Shown here one piece after another: positions 47,362 through 61,429 of a DNA stretch of 64,000 nucleotides. Both the position numbers and the translations under genes were made by a program. A model generated the notes under the pieces. It saw nothing but the letters and a program-made list of their open reading frames with translations. It had not been told where the DNA came from and did not search any database. The stretch is from Citrus sinensis (Eukaryota; Streptophyta; Magnoliopsida; Sapindales; Rutaceae). The stretch is taken from assembly GCF_022201045.2 (NCBI RefSeq), contig NC_068558.1, positions 48,959,501 to 49,023,500 on the forward strand. The letters are read 5' to 3'. Within the stretch, counting starts at the first letter, position 1; each line of letters opens with the position of its first letter.

Positions 47362-49170
47362 ATGCACACTCATCGACTTTCAACACCAAATCATAATCTT
47401 CACCAACTCGGTCTTTCACCTTGTCGTATATTTTATCCCACTTCATCACCAACACTTGCATTCAATCAAAATTCAACATTTGGGTTTTGCAATTCACTCA
47501 AAAGGCTAGCCAAATCATTAACTAGCACGAGAAAATGTAGGGGTGGATATAGGATCAGGTGCGGACAGGTACAAAATAATGATAAAGATGACGGGTTTTA
47601 TATGAGGAGGTGTGTGGAGCTTGCTACAAAGGCAGTTGGCTCTACAAGTCCCAACCCAATGGTGGGTTGTGTGATTGTGAAAGATGGCAAGATTGTTGGT
47701 GAAGGGTTTCACCCTAAAGCAGGCCAGCCTCACGCTGAGGTAAGCCTCAATGGTATGTATTTGTTAAGAATATTATATGTTCACGGTGAGGTGAAAGATT
47801 TAACATGGGAGTCTAAAATTGTATATTCTTGTAGTAGTATAAAATGTTTAAGTGTTTGGTTGGAAGTATTTGCCTCCAGCTTTGGGGGAATATATCCACT
47901 ATGTGTTTGTGTTTCTGAAAAGGAAAACAAACACATTTCTGGAATGCAATCCAGACCTTCACTTTGATTTGTTTGTGTAGTTGGCTTGTGGAACTATTAT
48001 ACATTTTATCCTAATGGCTGTATGTGAGTTTGACATTGCTGTGTTTTGTTTTTGAAAGCTGAATAATTTGAGGCAGGAGATGTATCTTGTAGGTATTTGC
48101 TCTGAGAGATGCTGGGGAGTTGGCCGAGGGTGCAACAGCTTATGTGAGCTTGGAACCTTGTAATCATTATGGGAGAACTCCACCATGTACTGAAGCTCTG
48201 ATTAAAGCTAAAGTGAAAAAGGTGGTGGTCGGGATGTTAGACCCAAACCCAATTGTGAATTCAAAGGGATTGGAAAGACTGAGAGATGCTGGAATTGATG
48301 TGACTGTGGGTGTAGAGGATGAGTTGTGCAAGAGGCTCAATGAGGCATTTATCCATCGAATAGTCACAGGGAAGCCTTTTGCTACACTTAGGTAAGCTTT
48401 TAGTTATTGAATTTAACATTAGTTATAACACATGGATAGATGTTACTGTGTAATTTCTTGAAGGGTTTTGGTGCAAGTTCACTTGCCAGACAGACAATTT
48501 ACCATTAATTCTGAGATAAAAATGTAAAGGTGGTCTGATTGAATATCTATTCTTGACTTGCAGATACACGCTCTCTGTCAATGGCCACGTCCTAGACCAA
48601 CTCGGAGAAGGAGTTGCAGAATCTGGTGGATATTACTCGCAGTTGTTACAGGAATATGATGCAATTATACTTTCCGCATCATCAACTAAGAAGTATTCAA
48701 TACCTGCATCACAAGAACCTGATGCTAATCAGCCCTTTCGGATTATAACAGTAAGTAATCATGCTTCTCCAATCCGAATTCCTGGTCTTTCTGAAGAATC
48801 TTCTTCAAAAGTGATAGTATTTACAGATGGAGAGATAACTGTAGAACCTGATATGGGTACAAAAGGAATTGAAACAGTAAATTTGCATCAGTTGAATTTA
48901 AAAGCTGTTTTGGACTACTGCTATTCCCACGGATTTTGCAGTGTTTTGGTGGATTTGAGGGGTAATTATGGTGATCTTGAAATGCTTCTCAAAGAGGGTA
49001 TCGAACAAAATCTGTTGCAAAAGATAGTGGTGGAAGTTTTGCCGGTATGGAATGGAAGTGATGGCAGCAATCCACACACCCTATTGAATAGTTTAGGGAA
49101 AAGACTGATATTGAAGAATTTACAGCCTAAGATGTCAAGCCAGAGCATTGTGCTCGAGGGGTACCTATGA
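47362..49170 (+). CDS. PYRD: Riboflavin biosynthesis pyrimidine deaminase, plastid
   Basis: Exons: 47362-47739, 48093-48391, 48564-49170, giving 427 residues, the expected plant PYRD length. The first ~70 residues are Ser/Thr/Arg-rich and act as a likely transit peptide. The cytidine-deaminase fold carries the zinc site: HAE at 124-126, and [11 protein letters not shown] with Cys149 and Cys158. This enzyme deaminates the pyrimidinone phosphate made by GTP cyclohydrolase II, the second step of plant riboflavin synthesis in plastids. The C-terminal half follows the RibG reductase layout. In plants that half of PYRD is reported inactive, and the reduction is done by separate PYRR. The gene starts only 147 bp after a tRNA-Val gene, so its promoter overlaps that unit. 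Confidence 0.94.
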
Positions 49171-49339
49171 TGTGTGTGGTTGGAGGCCATGGATGGATAC
49201 AGAATTCATTCTCTCTAACTTAATATTGATGGGCGCCATTATGGCAATCTTAGCAGGGAGTCCTTCATTTCACTAGTAGGCAAGTAGCCGTTTCCGTTTC
49301 TTCCTTTCTTTATTCCTTCGCTTCTTCACCCCCCACCCA

Positions 49340-49371
49340 CCCCCCCCCCCCCCCCCCCCCCGCCGGCCTTT
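49340..49371. repeat. Poly-C tract of 32
   Basis: An uninterrupted run of 32 C, preceded by CCCCCCACCCA. It has the same length as the tract at 21503-21534. Confidence 0.9.
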
Positions 49372-49967
49372 CTCTTTTTGAAAGGAAGTATCTGCTTCCT
49401 TTTGTGAAGAAAAGGGCTGCATAGCCCTTGACCCAATAGTTTGCTTTCGGCGATCATTTCCTTCATGGCCCCATAAAAATGTTCTTTCAGCAGAAGCTTT
49501 TTGAATCTTGAAGCGGCATTCTTCATGCCGTGAGGACATTATTGAATGTAATTTGACCTTCGCTATTATTTTTGTGATAGAAAAATTGTGTCGAGGCACA
49601 TTCAGATTTGAGTTCCATTAAGTAGTTTTTTTTTTTTTTAATAAACATATACAGAAATATTAGAGCTTTGGTTCATTTGGGCAACAGCTTTAAACGTCTT
49701 TCTATAATATCGCAGCCTAAACTTCATACGAACACCCAAGTTAAGAAAATGAAGAGAGTAAGAATTGGACTCAGTTACCCGCTAGTAGAATTGGACTCGT
49801 TATATTTATACGATATTGTCTAAGAATTGTTGTAAAGACACCTAATATATTAAAACTGCAACATCAAATTGGAAATAGCATTCCAAAACAGGAAAATGAC
49901 CAACTGTTAACCTATGAATTAAGCAGCCAAGGTTTTTACAAATGATTTGAATTTGGTGTGCCTATGT

Positions 49968-50032
49968 GTGTGCGTGTACACACACACTTATGCATGTATG
50001 CATGTATGTATGTGTGTATGTATATATACAAC
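49968..50032. repeat. Mixed (TG)n/(CA)n/(TATG)n microsatellite
   Basis: Short runs GTGTGCGTGTACACACACAC followed by repeated TGTATGCATGTATG and TATATATA. Confidence 0.85.
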
Positions 50033-50223
50033 AAATACATCAAAATTTGAGGTTTCCCAGATATGCCACATCATATTTACATATTCAAGATACTAAGCCG
50101 AGCTTTAGTGTGTCATTGTGATACAGAAGGGAGGGAATGCAAGCTCCACTGAATGGGATAAGTATTTGAGTAGTTATTCTGTAGTCCCGTGAAACTATAC
50201 TACACGGACTTTCCTGTCCACTT

Positions 50224-52155
50224 TTAAGAGTTAGGCCAACCATTTGCGCAGTGCTGATAGGAATGGCTCTTTCTTTTTGCAGATACCTGAGCTTGGATAA
50301 CTTTCTGAGTAGCAATTGCTTCCTGAATGTTGCTCTGAACAAGATTGCAAAGCTCATCCAGAGCTAACATCGGAAATGGTTCCTCAATAAGGACACCAAC
50401 CTCGCAAAACAAACTGTCAAGTTAGCATCCATGTTCAATGTGCATAATAAACAGAATTTGAACAAGTGCATCACTGATGGCAGATTAGGTAAAACTGTCC
50501 TACATAATGCTGCAAGCTGCACTTGATGTAAGTAGTGTTAGACATCTCAAAATTTCCTCCCACGTGATACGGCATTCAGCAAGTGGGTGGCATGATAATA
50601 TAATTAATTTACTTGGAACGTTAAAATCTATCAATCACTTGATGAATGACACATCAAGTGGGAGGAAATTTTGGGAAGTCTACCACTACTCATAAGTTAT
50701 TTGAGATCAACTTAAAATTTTCACCAACTAGCAAAGAGGTAAGAGAGGCTTACTTCTTCAATGCAGAACAAAGAAGCAGCACTGATAAAAGTAGCAGGAA
50801 CTACTATCCAGTGGCAATCATCCCAAAGTATGATTGGGAGGGTGAGATGCCAGAGGACTAGAAATCTTGATGTCAAGCGAGTGTACGAGAGAGGAATAGG
50901 GATACCCATGAGTTGCTCACATACACCAATGCCTTCGTGAAAACAGGAGATCTTTGACTCCTGCATCATGATTTGGGGAAATTAAGATGAATATATTGAT
51001 CAAAGTATATTTAGTTTAAGATGCCTGTCAGCTTTTGGGGTTTTTGAATAATATTTCATGGGGAAAAAAAAACCCAAACTTTGAAGTAAAGATAGAATTT
51101 TCCTTGAGATCACTTCAGAAAATGTCATCATAGAATGGAAATTTCTGAGTATTTATGTAATCCAGGAAGAGAGATACCAACATATTTTGCTTTGTCGCCT
51201 CTAAGTTTAGTAATTGAAGGCTTTGAGAAATGAACTCGATAATGCAGCGTGGTCGATGCTTTGAATCGAGTACTATTGCTAGATCATCTGCATCAAGCAG
51301 ATCTTGGAGATCTCCGCTAACATCTGAGTCACAAATCACATGACCCTGCACATACAAAGAATAAAGTTAGATACCACATATGTATAGTACTTAGCTTCTC
51401 TTTTCTAAAATTACTGGTCTGGTAATCCATGTAATTGTTCGTCAAAACCAATTTAACACCAAAATCACCTTGAGAGCAACCGGAAAAGCCATAATGTAGC
51501 GCAGAAGAGAATCTTTGATGCACTCGTCAGTGGAGTTGTCAGTTCCCGAAATGACCATCGTAGCAAAATCATTAGTTCCAGCAATGATTTGAGTCCAGGC
51601 CTTTTTTCCGTCTACGAACCTTGAATACGAAGCCTCAGTTCTAAACACCAAAAGCAGAGCCAAAGCAGGAGCCGTCAATTGATACGGCAGTGAAGAAGCT
51701 CTCAGAACGGGCAAAAACCCAGGCAACAAATGGGAGTCCAAAGCAGAATTGTAACTCGCAATCACCACAGCCACCATAGTAAACGCAATCACAGGCGGGA
51801 TCAGTGAAAGTATCACGCGGGAAGATAAGCTTGAAAGCAAGTGCCGCACGTGACGCAATGAGCTTCTGTGTTCGACCCACTTCTCATGGCTGTATAAGGT
51901 ACGTTTTTGTTTCACCCCACGCTCTTTCACGCGGTCCGCCCAGTCTGGGATCGCCCGCAGGACTGAAATCAGGGTTAGGGTTTTGGTTTCTGATTGAGAC
52001 TGCGACTCTAAGCAAGAGAGGGTTTTGAAAGTAAGGGGGTTTGGGGATTTGGAGGGAAAGGTAAGGGTGGTGATTGAAGGTTGTAATTTGAGGAGGGTTT
52101 TGGGGATAAAATGGGAAGGAGGTAAGATTTTTGAGCGGAATGTGGCTTGTTTCAT
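50224..52155 (-). CDS. VCCN1: Thylakoid voltage-gated chloride channel (bestrophin-like)
   Basis: Exons in coding order: 52155-51469, 51345-51178, 50960-50754, 50400-50224, giving 412 residues, close to Arabidopsis VCCN1. The first ~60 residues are Ser/Thr/Lys-rich with few acidic residues and look like a plastid transit peptide. The UPF0187/bestrophin domain follows: a hydrophobic segment near 113-135 (SLIPPVIAFTMVAVVIAS), the conserved LALLLVFRTEASYSRFVDGK, and two more hydrophobic segments in exon 3 (LVLWHLTLPIILWDDCHWIV). VCCN1 lets chloride cross the thylakoid membrane and so tunes the proton motive force when light changes. All exons join in phase 0. Intron 3 contains an inverted-repeat hairpin (50531-50690). 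The location and role are taken from the family. Confidence 0.92.
50531..50690. repeat. Inverted repeat (hairpin-forming) in VCCN1 intron 3
   Basis: The left arm AGTAGTGTTAGACATCTCAA with AATTTCCTCCCACGTGATAC matches the reverse complement of the right arm, AGTAGTGGTAGACTTCCCAA with AATTTCCTCCCACTTGATGT. Arms are about 60 bp with a loop of about 40 bp. It could be a foldback MITE or an inverted duplication, and its transcript would form a long stem. Confidence 0.85.
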
Positions 52156-53053
52156 TTGTGATAAAGATTAGGGTTTGAACTTTGAAGAAGGAGAGATGAT
52201 GAAACAGACCAGAGAGCATGTTCTAAGTTTGAACAACAACTTCAGTTGGTGAGGAGTGAGAGTGGATGATGGACGGTCACGGCCATTGGGTTGTTCAAAA
52301 AACGGTTGTCCCAGAATTTTACACATGTTCGAATTCTGAATTGGATAAATAAAATATTCCTTTTTTTCCTATTTCTCTTTTTTTTTTAATAATAAGTTTC
52401 TTCTTATTTCTCTCATCTTTTTTTTAATAATAAGTTTTTCGGAGTTTATTCCCTTACGCTGTTACGTAAATTACATAATTTTTCACATGAAAATTTAAAG
52501 ATAGTAAAAATATAAAATAATAAAATAATATTATTTTTATAATTATTAAATTTTTATCAAACTACCGTAAAAAAATTATATACCTTATGTTATAATATAA
52601 AATAATTAAAACATTTTCTCTTTGTTAACTGTGGGAGTTTCTTTCCCAAAAAAATAAACCGTAGGGGTTTCTTTTCTTCTTCTTTTTTTTCCTGGTTGAC
52701 CGACCATTCTGTACCGTTCATCACAGATGTTGTCCTGGATCTGTTGTTCTGATCTAACTGCAGGCTTTGACGAGAAAATTATTTTTAATTGAAATTATGT
52801 AAAATACTCTCTCTCTGTCTGTATGTGATTAGCAGCAAGCATTTTCCTTAGAAAATTTTTAAGAGTCTAAAAAGTCCAACAAGCCAAGAAAGAGATTATC
52901 TATCAAATTTTCCATAAAAGAGCCTCCAGGAAAGGATCAAAGGAGCTCGGTCTCATATTACAATCTTCACATATCCAAACAACAGCCTTATGAAATCTAC
53001 TTGAAAATTGAAATACTCATGTATGTTCCTATGCAAAACAAACATCTTGTAGG
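52156..53053. other. Spacer between VCCN1 and the gene at 53054-54942
   Basis: VCCN1 upstream region, AT-rich DNA and the 3' region of the next gene. No gene is supported. Confidence 0.55.
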
Positions 53054-54942
53054 TTAAGGATGTTCCTTAGAATTATCAGAGCTCAGCTTTGCTGTTTGAC
53101 TTTCTTCTCGAGGTTCTTTCTTTGATCCAAAGATGAACTCTTTCACAGAGCTTTCTGCTGATAGTATTGCCTTTTTAATCTGCCATTGAAACTCACTGTC
53201 ATTAGAATAAAAACTTTTTTGATAGTCATAGAACTCAGTGTAAATAATTCAATCAATATAGGATCAAGATATTTTAAGCATAGAAATCTAAAATAGTGAT
53301 TTGGGAAACGTGGGGGATTATGGACAAGAAGGAATAGCAAGGTCAACTGATAATTAAGCAGGCTGACTCGTTAAGAATGTAGCACATTCCATAAGCTGAA
53401 TCACTTAGAAGTGATTTGCACGAATGAACCTTCTAGTTTATGTCTCATAGGGGTACTGGTTATTCCTTTACCTTCCATCTTTTCATCAATATTATTATTG
53501 AAGCTTCTCATAGCAAATTCCAATCGACACCATTCCCTATTCTTATTAGTAATGTAACATTTGGAAAGAATGTTTTTTAGGATACAGAGAAAAAATTATC
53601 ATGCCTAGAAGGGTTGAATCCAGTACAACAAGTCCGAATGTTGTACCGAAAGAAACAGAGTGAAAGGAACAAAAAAAAAAACCGAAAGAATAACATCAAT
53701 AACAATAACAAGTCAGAAAGAGATTATAAAACAATCATTTAGTGCTTCAGGTTTTGAGCTTGTATTTATCTTTATTCATTGAAATTGAAAAAAGGATTCA
53801 AGAACGGATTGTGTAAGAAAAGAGGGTGTTCCCAGTGGCTCCCTCCTCGTAGTTCTGTCTGGATTGAACACAAATTTTGGGCAAACAGCTCGACAGACTG
53901 AAAAATGATGACATGCTGAAAACCCAAGTTGAATGCTACTAAGTCATCTACAATATTCTGATAAGTCACAAGCTTGGAAAAGTAATCTCTCTTCAGGAGC
54001 TGAATATCTCATTCTATAGTAGTCACCAAAAGTACTACTTGGTTTTACACGAGGGTCAAAACAGTGATGCTACAAAATGACATTCAAAGCAAGAATTTTC
54101 AAACCCTGCTGTAACCAGATAAAAAAACACATCTTAAGGAAACAATCAAAAAAATATGAGGGGTATGAAAGTCACTATTCCTAGAAGCTGGGACGAAGCA
54201 CTCCTATAACTTTAACCTAAGGAACTTCGCAACTAACATGAAATTTTTTAATACTGAATGGAATCAAATCTAATGAGGCTTAGGGATCTTAGTACATCTC
54301 TAGGTCATCAACCTGAAGATTAGATAAATTTGATTCAATCCCGTTTAGTACCAATTAATAATGCAATGAGCTGCAACTCATTAGCTATTTCTAATCAGGA
54401 GATGATAATACCTTAAGAGACAGTGTTGGCTAAATATCTAAAAAGTAAGGAATCTAGATTGTTGTGAGGTATTAACTACATACAATGAAGGGAAATGGAG
54501 ATGATTTTCAACCGAGAACAGGTTGTCAGCAAACACAAGGGCAAAAACTGATATAAGTTGCAACTCAAATAGTAAGCAACCACACAGGTCACCTGAATGT
54601 AACACGATTGACCCCTAAATTTGAGAATGATATTAGCAACTTATACAGCAAATAGCAATATTAAACAACACCAAAATAAAAGGTTCTCAATTTGCAAAAG
54701 TAAATATGTCAGTCGTATCTGTAAGAAGAAAAGATTCTTCCAAACTCATCAAGATGACATAAGTGCAAAAGAATTAGAATAGAAAATAAATACAGTTTGC
54801 AAATTTGCTGTAAGAAACATACGGGGTCAAGGGCATTGGGTTCGGGGCCATAGTCAGCTGTTAACAGAAAATAGGAAGCAACGGCAGTGGCCACCATCGT
54901 TGTCCTCCTCACTATCTTATCTGTTTGTGGGTTCATTGTCAA
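53054..54942 (-). CDS. Small membrane protein, probable mitochondrial (possibly complex I associated), 81 residues
   Basis: Exons in coding order: 54942-54823 and 53179-53054, separated by a 1.64-kb intron. The protein starts MTMNPQTDKIVRRTTMVATA. It has one hydrophobic stretch (about 15-29, MVATAVASYFLLTAD), then YGPEPNALDP, and a charged tail KEPREESQTAKLSSDNSKEH. A single membrane span behind a short basic N-terminus fits small inner-membrane proteins. It resembles, from memory, Arabidopsis At4g00585, a small unknown reported in complex I preparations, and this gene order is compatible with that. That assignment is an inference. The second Met (third residue) is an alternative start. The long intron shows no other exon that I can support. 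Confidence 0.72.
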
Positions 54943-55706
54943 TTTTCCTTTTTTCTTCCACTTGCTTAATTTCAGAGGGAGAAACAGAAAGAGGGTGGGT
55001 TTTCGTTTCGATCACAGGTGAAGTCCACAGTAATAAGGGATTTTCAGAAGGATTTGGAAGAACTTGAATGTTCCAGCTTGGAAAAATATAGTAACGTTTA
55101 GGTCGCCAATCTTTTATAAAATTACAATGAAGGTGATAGTTCGGATCTTTTAATATAGTCCTAATTATGAGATTTCAGTTAAATATTTGTTATCAGAATC
55201 AGTAATTTGATTGTTCTGTACCTTTAAAATAGCTCATGTAGAAGTATTTGATTAGGAGGTAAGTGCCCTTTTCGGGTGAAAAAATAAAATAAAATAAAAT
55301 AGTAAGGGTTATAACAATTAAATTATAAATTTTATTAATCAAATTTAAAGTTTGGGACTTGTATTAAAAAGTTTACAAACCATGTCTTCATCTATTTTTC
55401 CTAAAGATGAGGGACTCTTTGACAAACTGTGTTTTAACGGCTGAGTTTGAGATTTCTCATTTCCGTGAGTTTGACCGACCCTCAGTTTTTAACTATTTGT
55501 CATTTTGACTGGACCATCGCTCTTCGTCGTATTGTTTTGTCGTGATTTATGGTTATTTTCATTAAGATCCTCAATGTTAGCATTAATTTCACAAGGTCTT
55601 TTCTAATTAAACTTCTGCACAACAAGAGTTAAAAACTTTTTATTTCCTCCTCGATTACCAATTACCATTAGCTTTCCCAGACTCGATTCAGACGAGATCA
55701 TCATCC
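54943..55706. promoter_or_regulatory. Divergent promoter region
   Basis: About 0.76 kb between two divergent starts. No distinctive box or open frame was noted. Confidence 0.5.
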
Positions 55707-57218
55707 ATGGAAGAACCAAAACCAGCTGAGAACACAGCTGCCCAAGTTACGAACCCACAGCCAGACAAAACTGAAACACTTCCTTCACAGCCTCCTGTTC
55801 AACCGCAAGCTACTGCGGCGACTAACTCTAAGAAAAGACCACTTGATAACAATGCCCAAATACAAGACTCAAGCTGCTACAAGATGCGTCTTGTTCTTAA
55901 AGATCTTCGTCCTCATTTTGTTGAGGTACAATTCAATGCAGAACCCATTTGCAAAAATGTTAAATTTGGTTACCATTTTTGGAGATCTTGTGTGATTTCT
56001 CTCTGGGGTTTACTTGATTTGATGCTTGATGAGGCTGCCCTTTTTGACGTTTCTTGATGTTTTACGTGCCGTATGTGCTAGTGGCTTTTTTTTTTTGGCT
56101 CGTGGGATTTCGTTTCTGGGTTTCTTTAGCTAGGGCCTAATAAAGACATAATTTTTTTGAGTTTGTTTCGTGTTTTTCTGGAACCGTTGACGATGTTGGT
56201 CGTTTCTGCGCTACAATCAATGTGATTTTAGGGTAAAGTTGTGGTAGTTAGATCATGTGTGTCTCTGTAAAGGACTGAACTTTAGGATTGTGTTGTCGGT
56301 ACTCTTGACCTGCTTTCACTATTTTGATTTCTTACAGGTGTTGCGGACACCTGACTTTCGAAATTGCAAAGCTTCCCTTGAAATTCAGGAAAGTAAGCTC
56401 ATCAACATGTCTCAATATGTCCTTCTAGTCTTCCTTATGGTTGGCTAAGTATATTTGTTCTTAATGCAAACACGATCTCTATGTTACCATGCTTAAGCTA
56501 ATTCTAACTATAGTTCTTGAGGAATTTCATTGCTGTGACTCGAATTCTTAACTTGAAATTCTTGAACCAATGCCTGTTTGACTAATCACTCTCAAGTGCT
56601 TTTGAGGATTCATGTGGAAACAAACAATCAGCATAATAGGCTTGCGTGCATCCCCTCTTGAATATTTGTCTCATTTGAACACCATTTAAGTTTTTCCTCT
56701 CTGGATTTGCCCTAAGTTTTATATGTGACTTTGAACTATGGGTTAAAACTATGATATTGATTTTTTGAACCTTGTGATCTTTGGTGCTGCTAATGATGCC
56801 AGTTACATTACTGGAAATTGGAGCCAATTCTGTGGTATGTGCTTTAAGTGCTTATGAGGCATATAATTTGCATCTTGCAGAGATAAAGAAACTGATGGAA
56901 CTATACAAGCAATTGACAGCAGAAACAATTTCTGTAAAGAAGTGTAAAGTTTTACCTGATGGCCAGCAACCCCAAGAGGTTAAGGTGGCTGAGCAGCCTC
57001 AACCAGATGGCGTAAGCACCAAACCATCTGATAATAAGTCTTTACAGTCCAATTCTGTCTCTACGAAGCAGCAAACTGTTGACAGTGATGGGTCACAAAT
57101 CATTGGAGGATCAGCTTTTGGCTGGAACTTTATCACCTTTTCTGGTAGTGAACCAGTCTATTACGGAGTAACAAAGGAATCATTTCGAAGTTCTCAAGTG
57201 AATTTTGAAGGATCATGA
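55707..57218 (+). CDS. Unrecognised plant protein, 203 residues
   Basis: Exons: 55707-55925, 56338-56392, 56881-57218; the frame is kept across both introns. The N-terminus is Pro/Gln/Thr-rich and looks disordered (MEEPKPAENTAAQ, then QPDKTETLPSQPPVQPQ). A conserved-looking core follows: CYKMRLVLKDLRPHFVEVLR, TPDFRNCKASLEIQE and a helix KIKKLMELYKQLTAE. The C-terminal half is Gln/Ser-rich and ends with IIGGSAFGWNFITFSG then SEPVYYGVTKESF. I do not recognise a family. Its place between the thioesterase and BSK blocks suggests the unknown Arabidopsis gene At1g01730, from memory only. The promoter is shared with the small membrane protein gene. Confidence 0.7.
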
Positions 57219-58158
57219 ATTGATTTCTCTTCAATTACATTGTGAGATGAAAGGAAGGAAATAAAGCAGTGCCGGAACGGATTGTGGAGGCTTCATCCTC
57301 CTTAATAATACAGAGGGATTTTTATTGTAATTCTTTGCATTAATGCTTACAGAATATTTGGGATTATTTAACAAGTTTGCTAGCTATTCCAGTAATATTG
57401 TTGTAAAAATAAAACCAAGTCCCCAATTCTTTGAGGGAGCTAGGAGGGAAAGAGGGACGCGACAATTTGCAATTTATTATGGTTTATATACCTCACGCCT
57501 AAGAATTTGCAATGGGAGCTATCTGAACACGGCCAGTTTTGTATAATTTCTCAAACGTTACCTTTCCACCGTTTGTACTAGAACAGCTACAATATTAGCC
57601 TTAGCCACGATGCCATCAAGTATTGGCTTGCAGGGAACAAAATTCTCTTACTGACATAGAAATAAATCTTATTTAGTGTCTACCAAAAAATACGTACCTA
57701 AACGTCTAAAACCAGCAATTTCATTAGCAAAGCACACAAAGAAGAGTATCTGTACACAGAATTACAAGCCTGTCAACAATTTTAGTCTTCCAACTTTTCT
57801 TCTTCGGAAGCAACCCATTTTTATGGAAGTGAAGGAAAAAATTGGAACACTACATGAACAATTGATCAAATCGCACAAAGAATGAAAGAACTTCTTACAC
57901 GCCCCACAGGAGAAAATGGACAGCCTATTTCCATCATCACATCTTTTGTCCATTACCACCTCAAACCCATCTATGAATTTCATACCATAAACTGGATTTA
58001 AAATTAAACGAGAAAAAAATTACTTTGATATGTCTGAACCATTTAACTCCGAGATTTGCTAGCCTGAATGATAGCCTGAATCACAATCAATGCCATGTTT
58101 CATCTTTCTGATGACCAAGATGATACTAGTAAAAGGCTACTTCGGACACATTGCTTTC
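57219..58158. other. Convergent spacer between the 203-residue gene and BSK3
   Basis: 3' regions only; short open frames here are not supported. Confidence 0.6.

Positions 58159-61429
<3,271 letters not shown>

Larger units (their letters stand above)
49171..50223. other. Convergent spacer between PYRD and VCCN1
   Basis: 3' regions of both genes, a poly-C tract and a mixed dinucleotide/tetranucleotide repeat. No gene is supported; the Gly-rich frame over the poly-C tract is an artefact of it. Confidence 0.6.

Noticed and set aside
47175-47369. Open frame ending SEPGFEPGTSSV on the minus strand
   Set aside because: It is the antisense of the tRNA-Val gene, a well-known source of false proteins.
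49273-49599. Gly-rich frame
   Set aside because: Made by the poly-C tract; not a protein.
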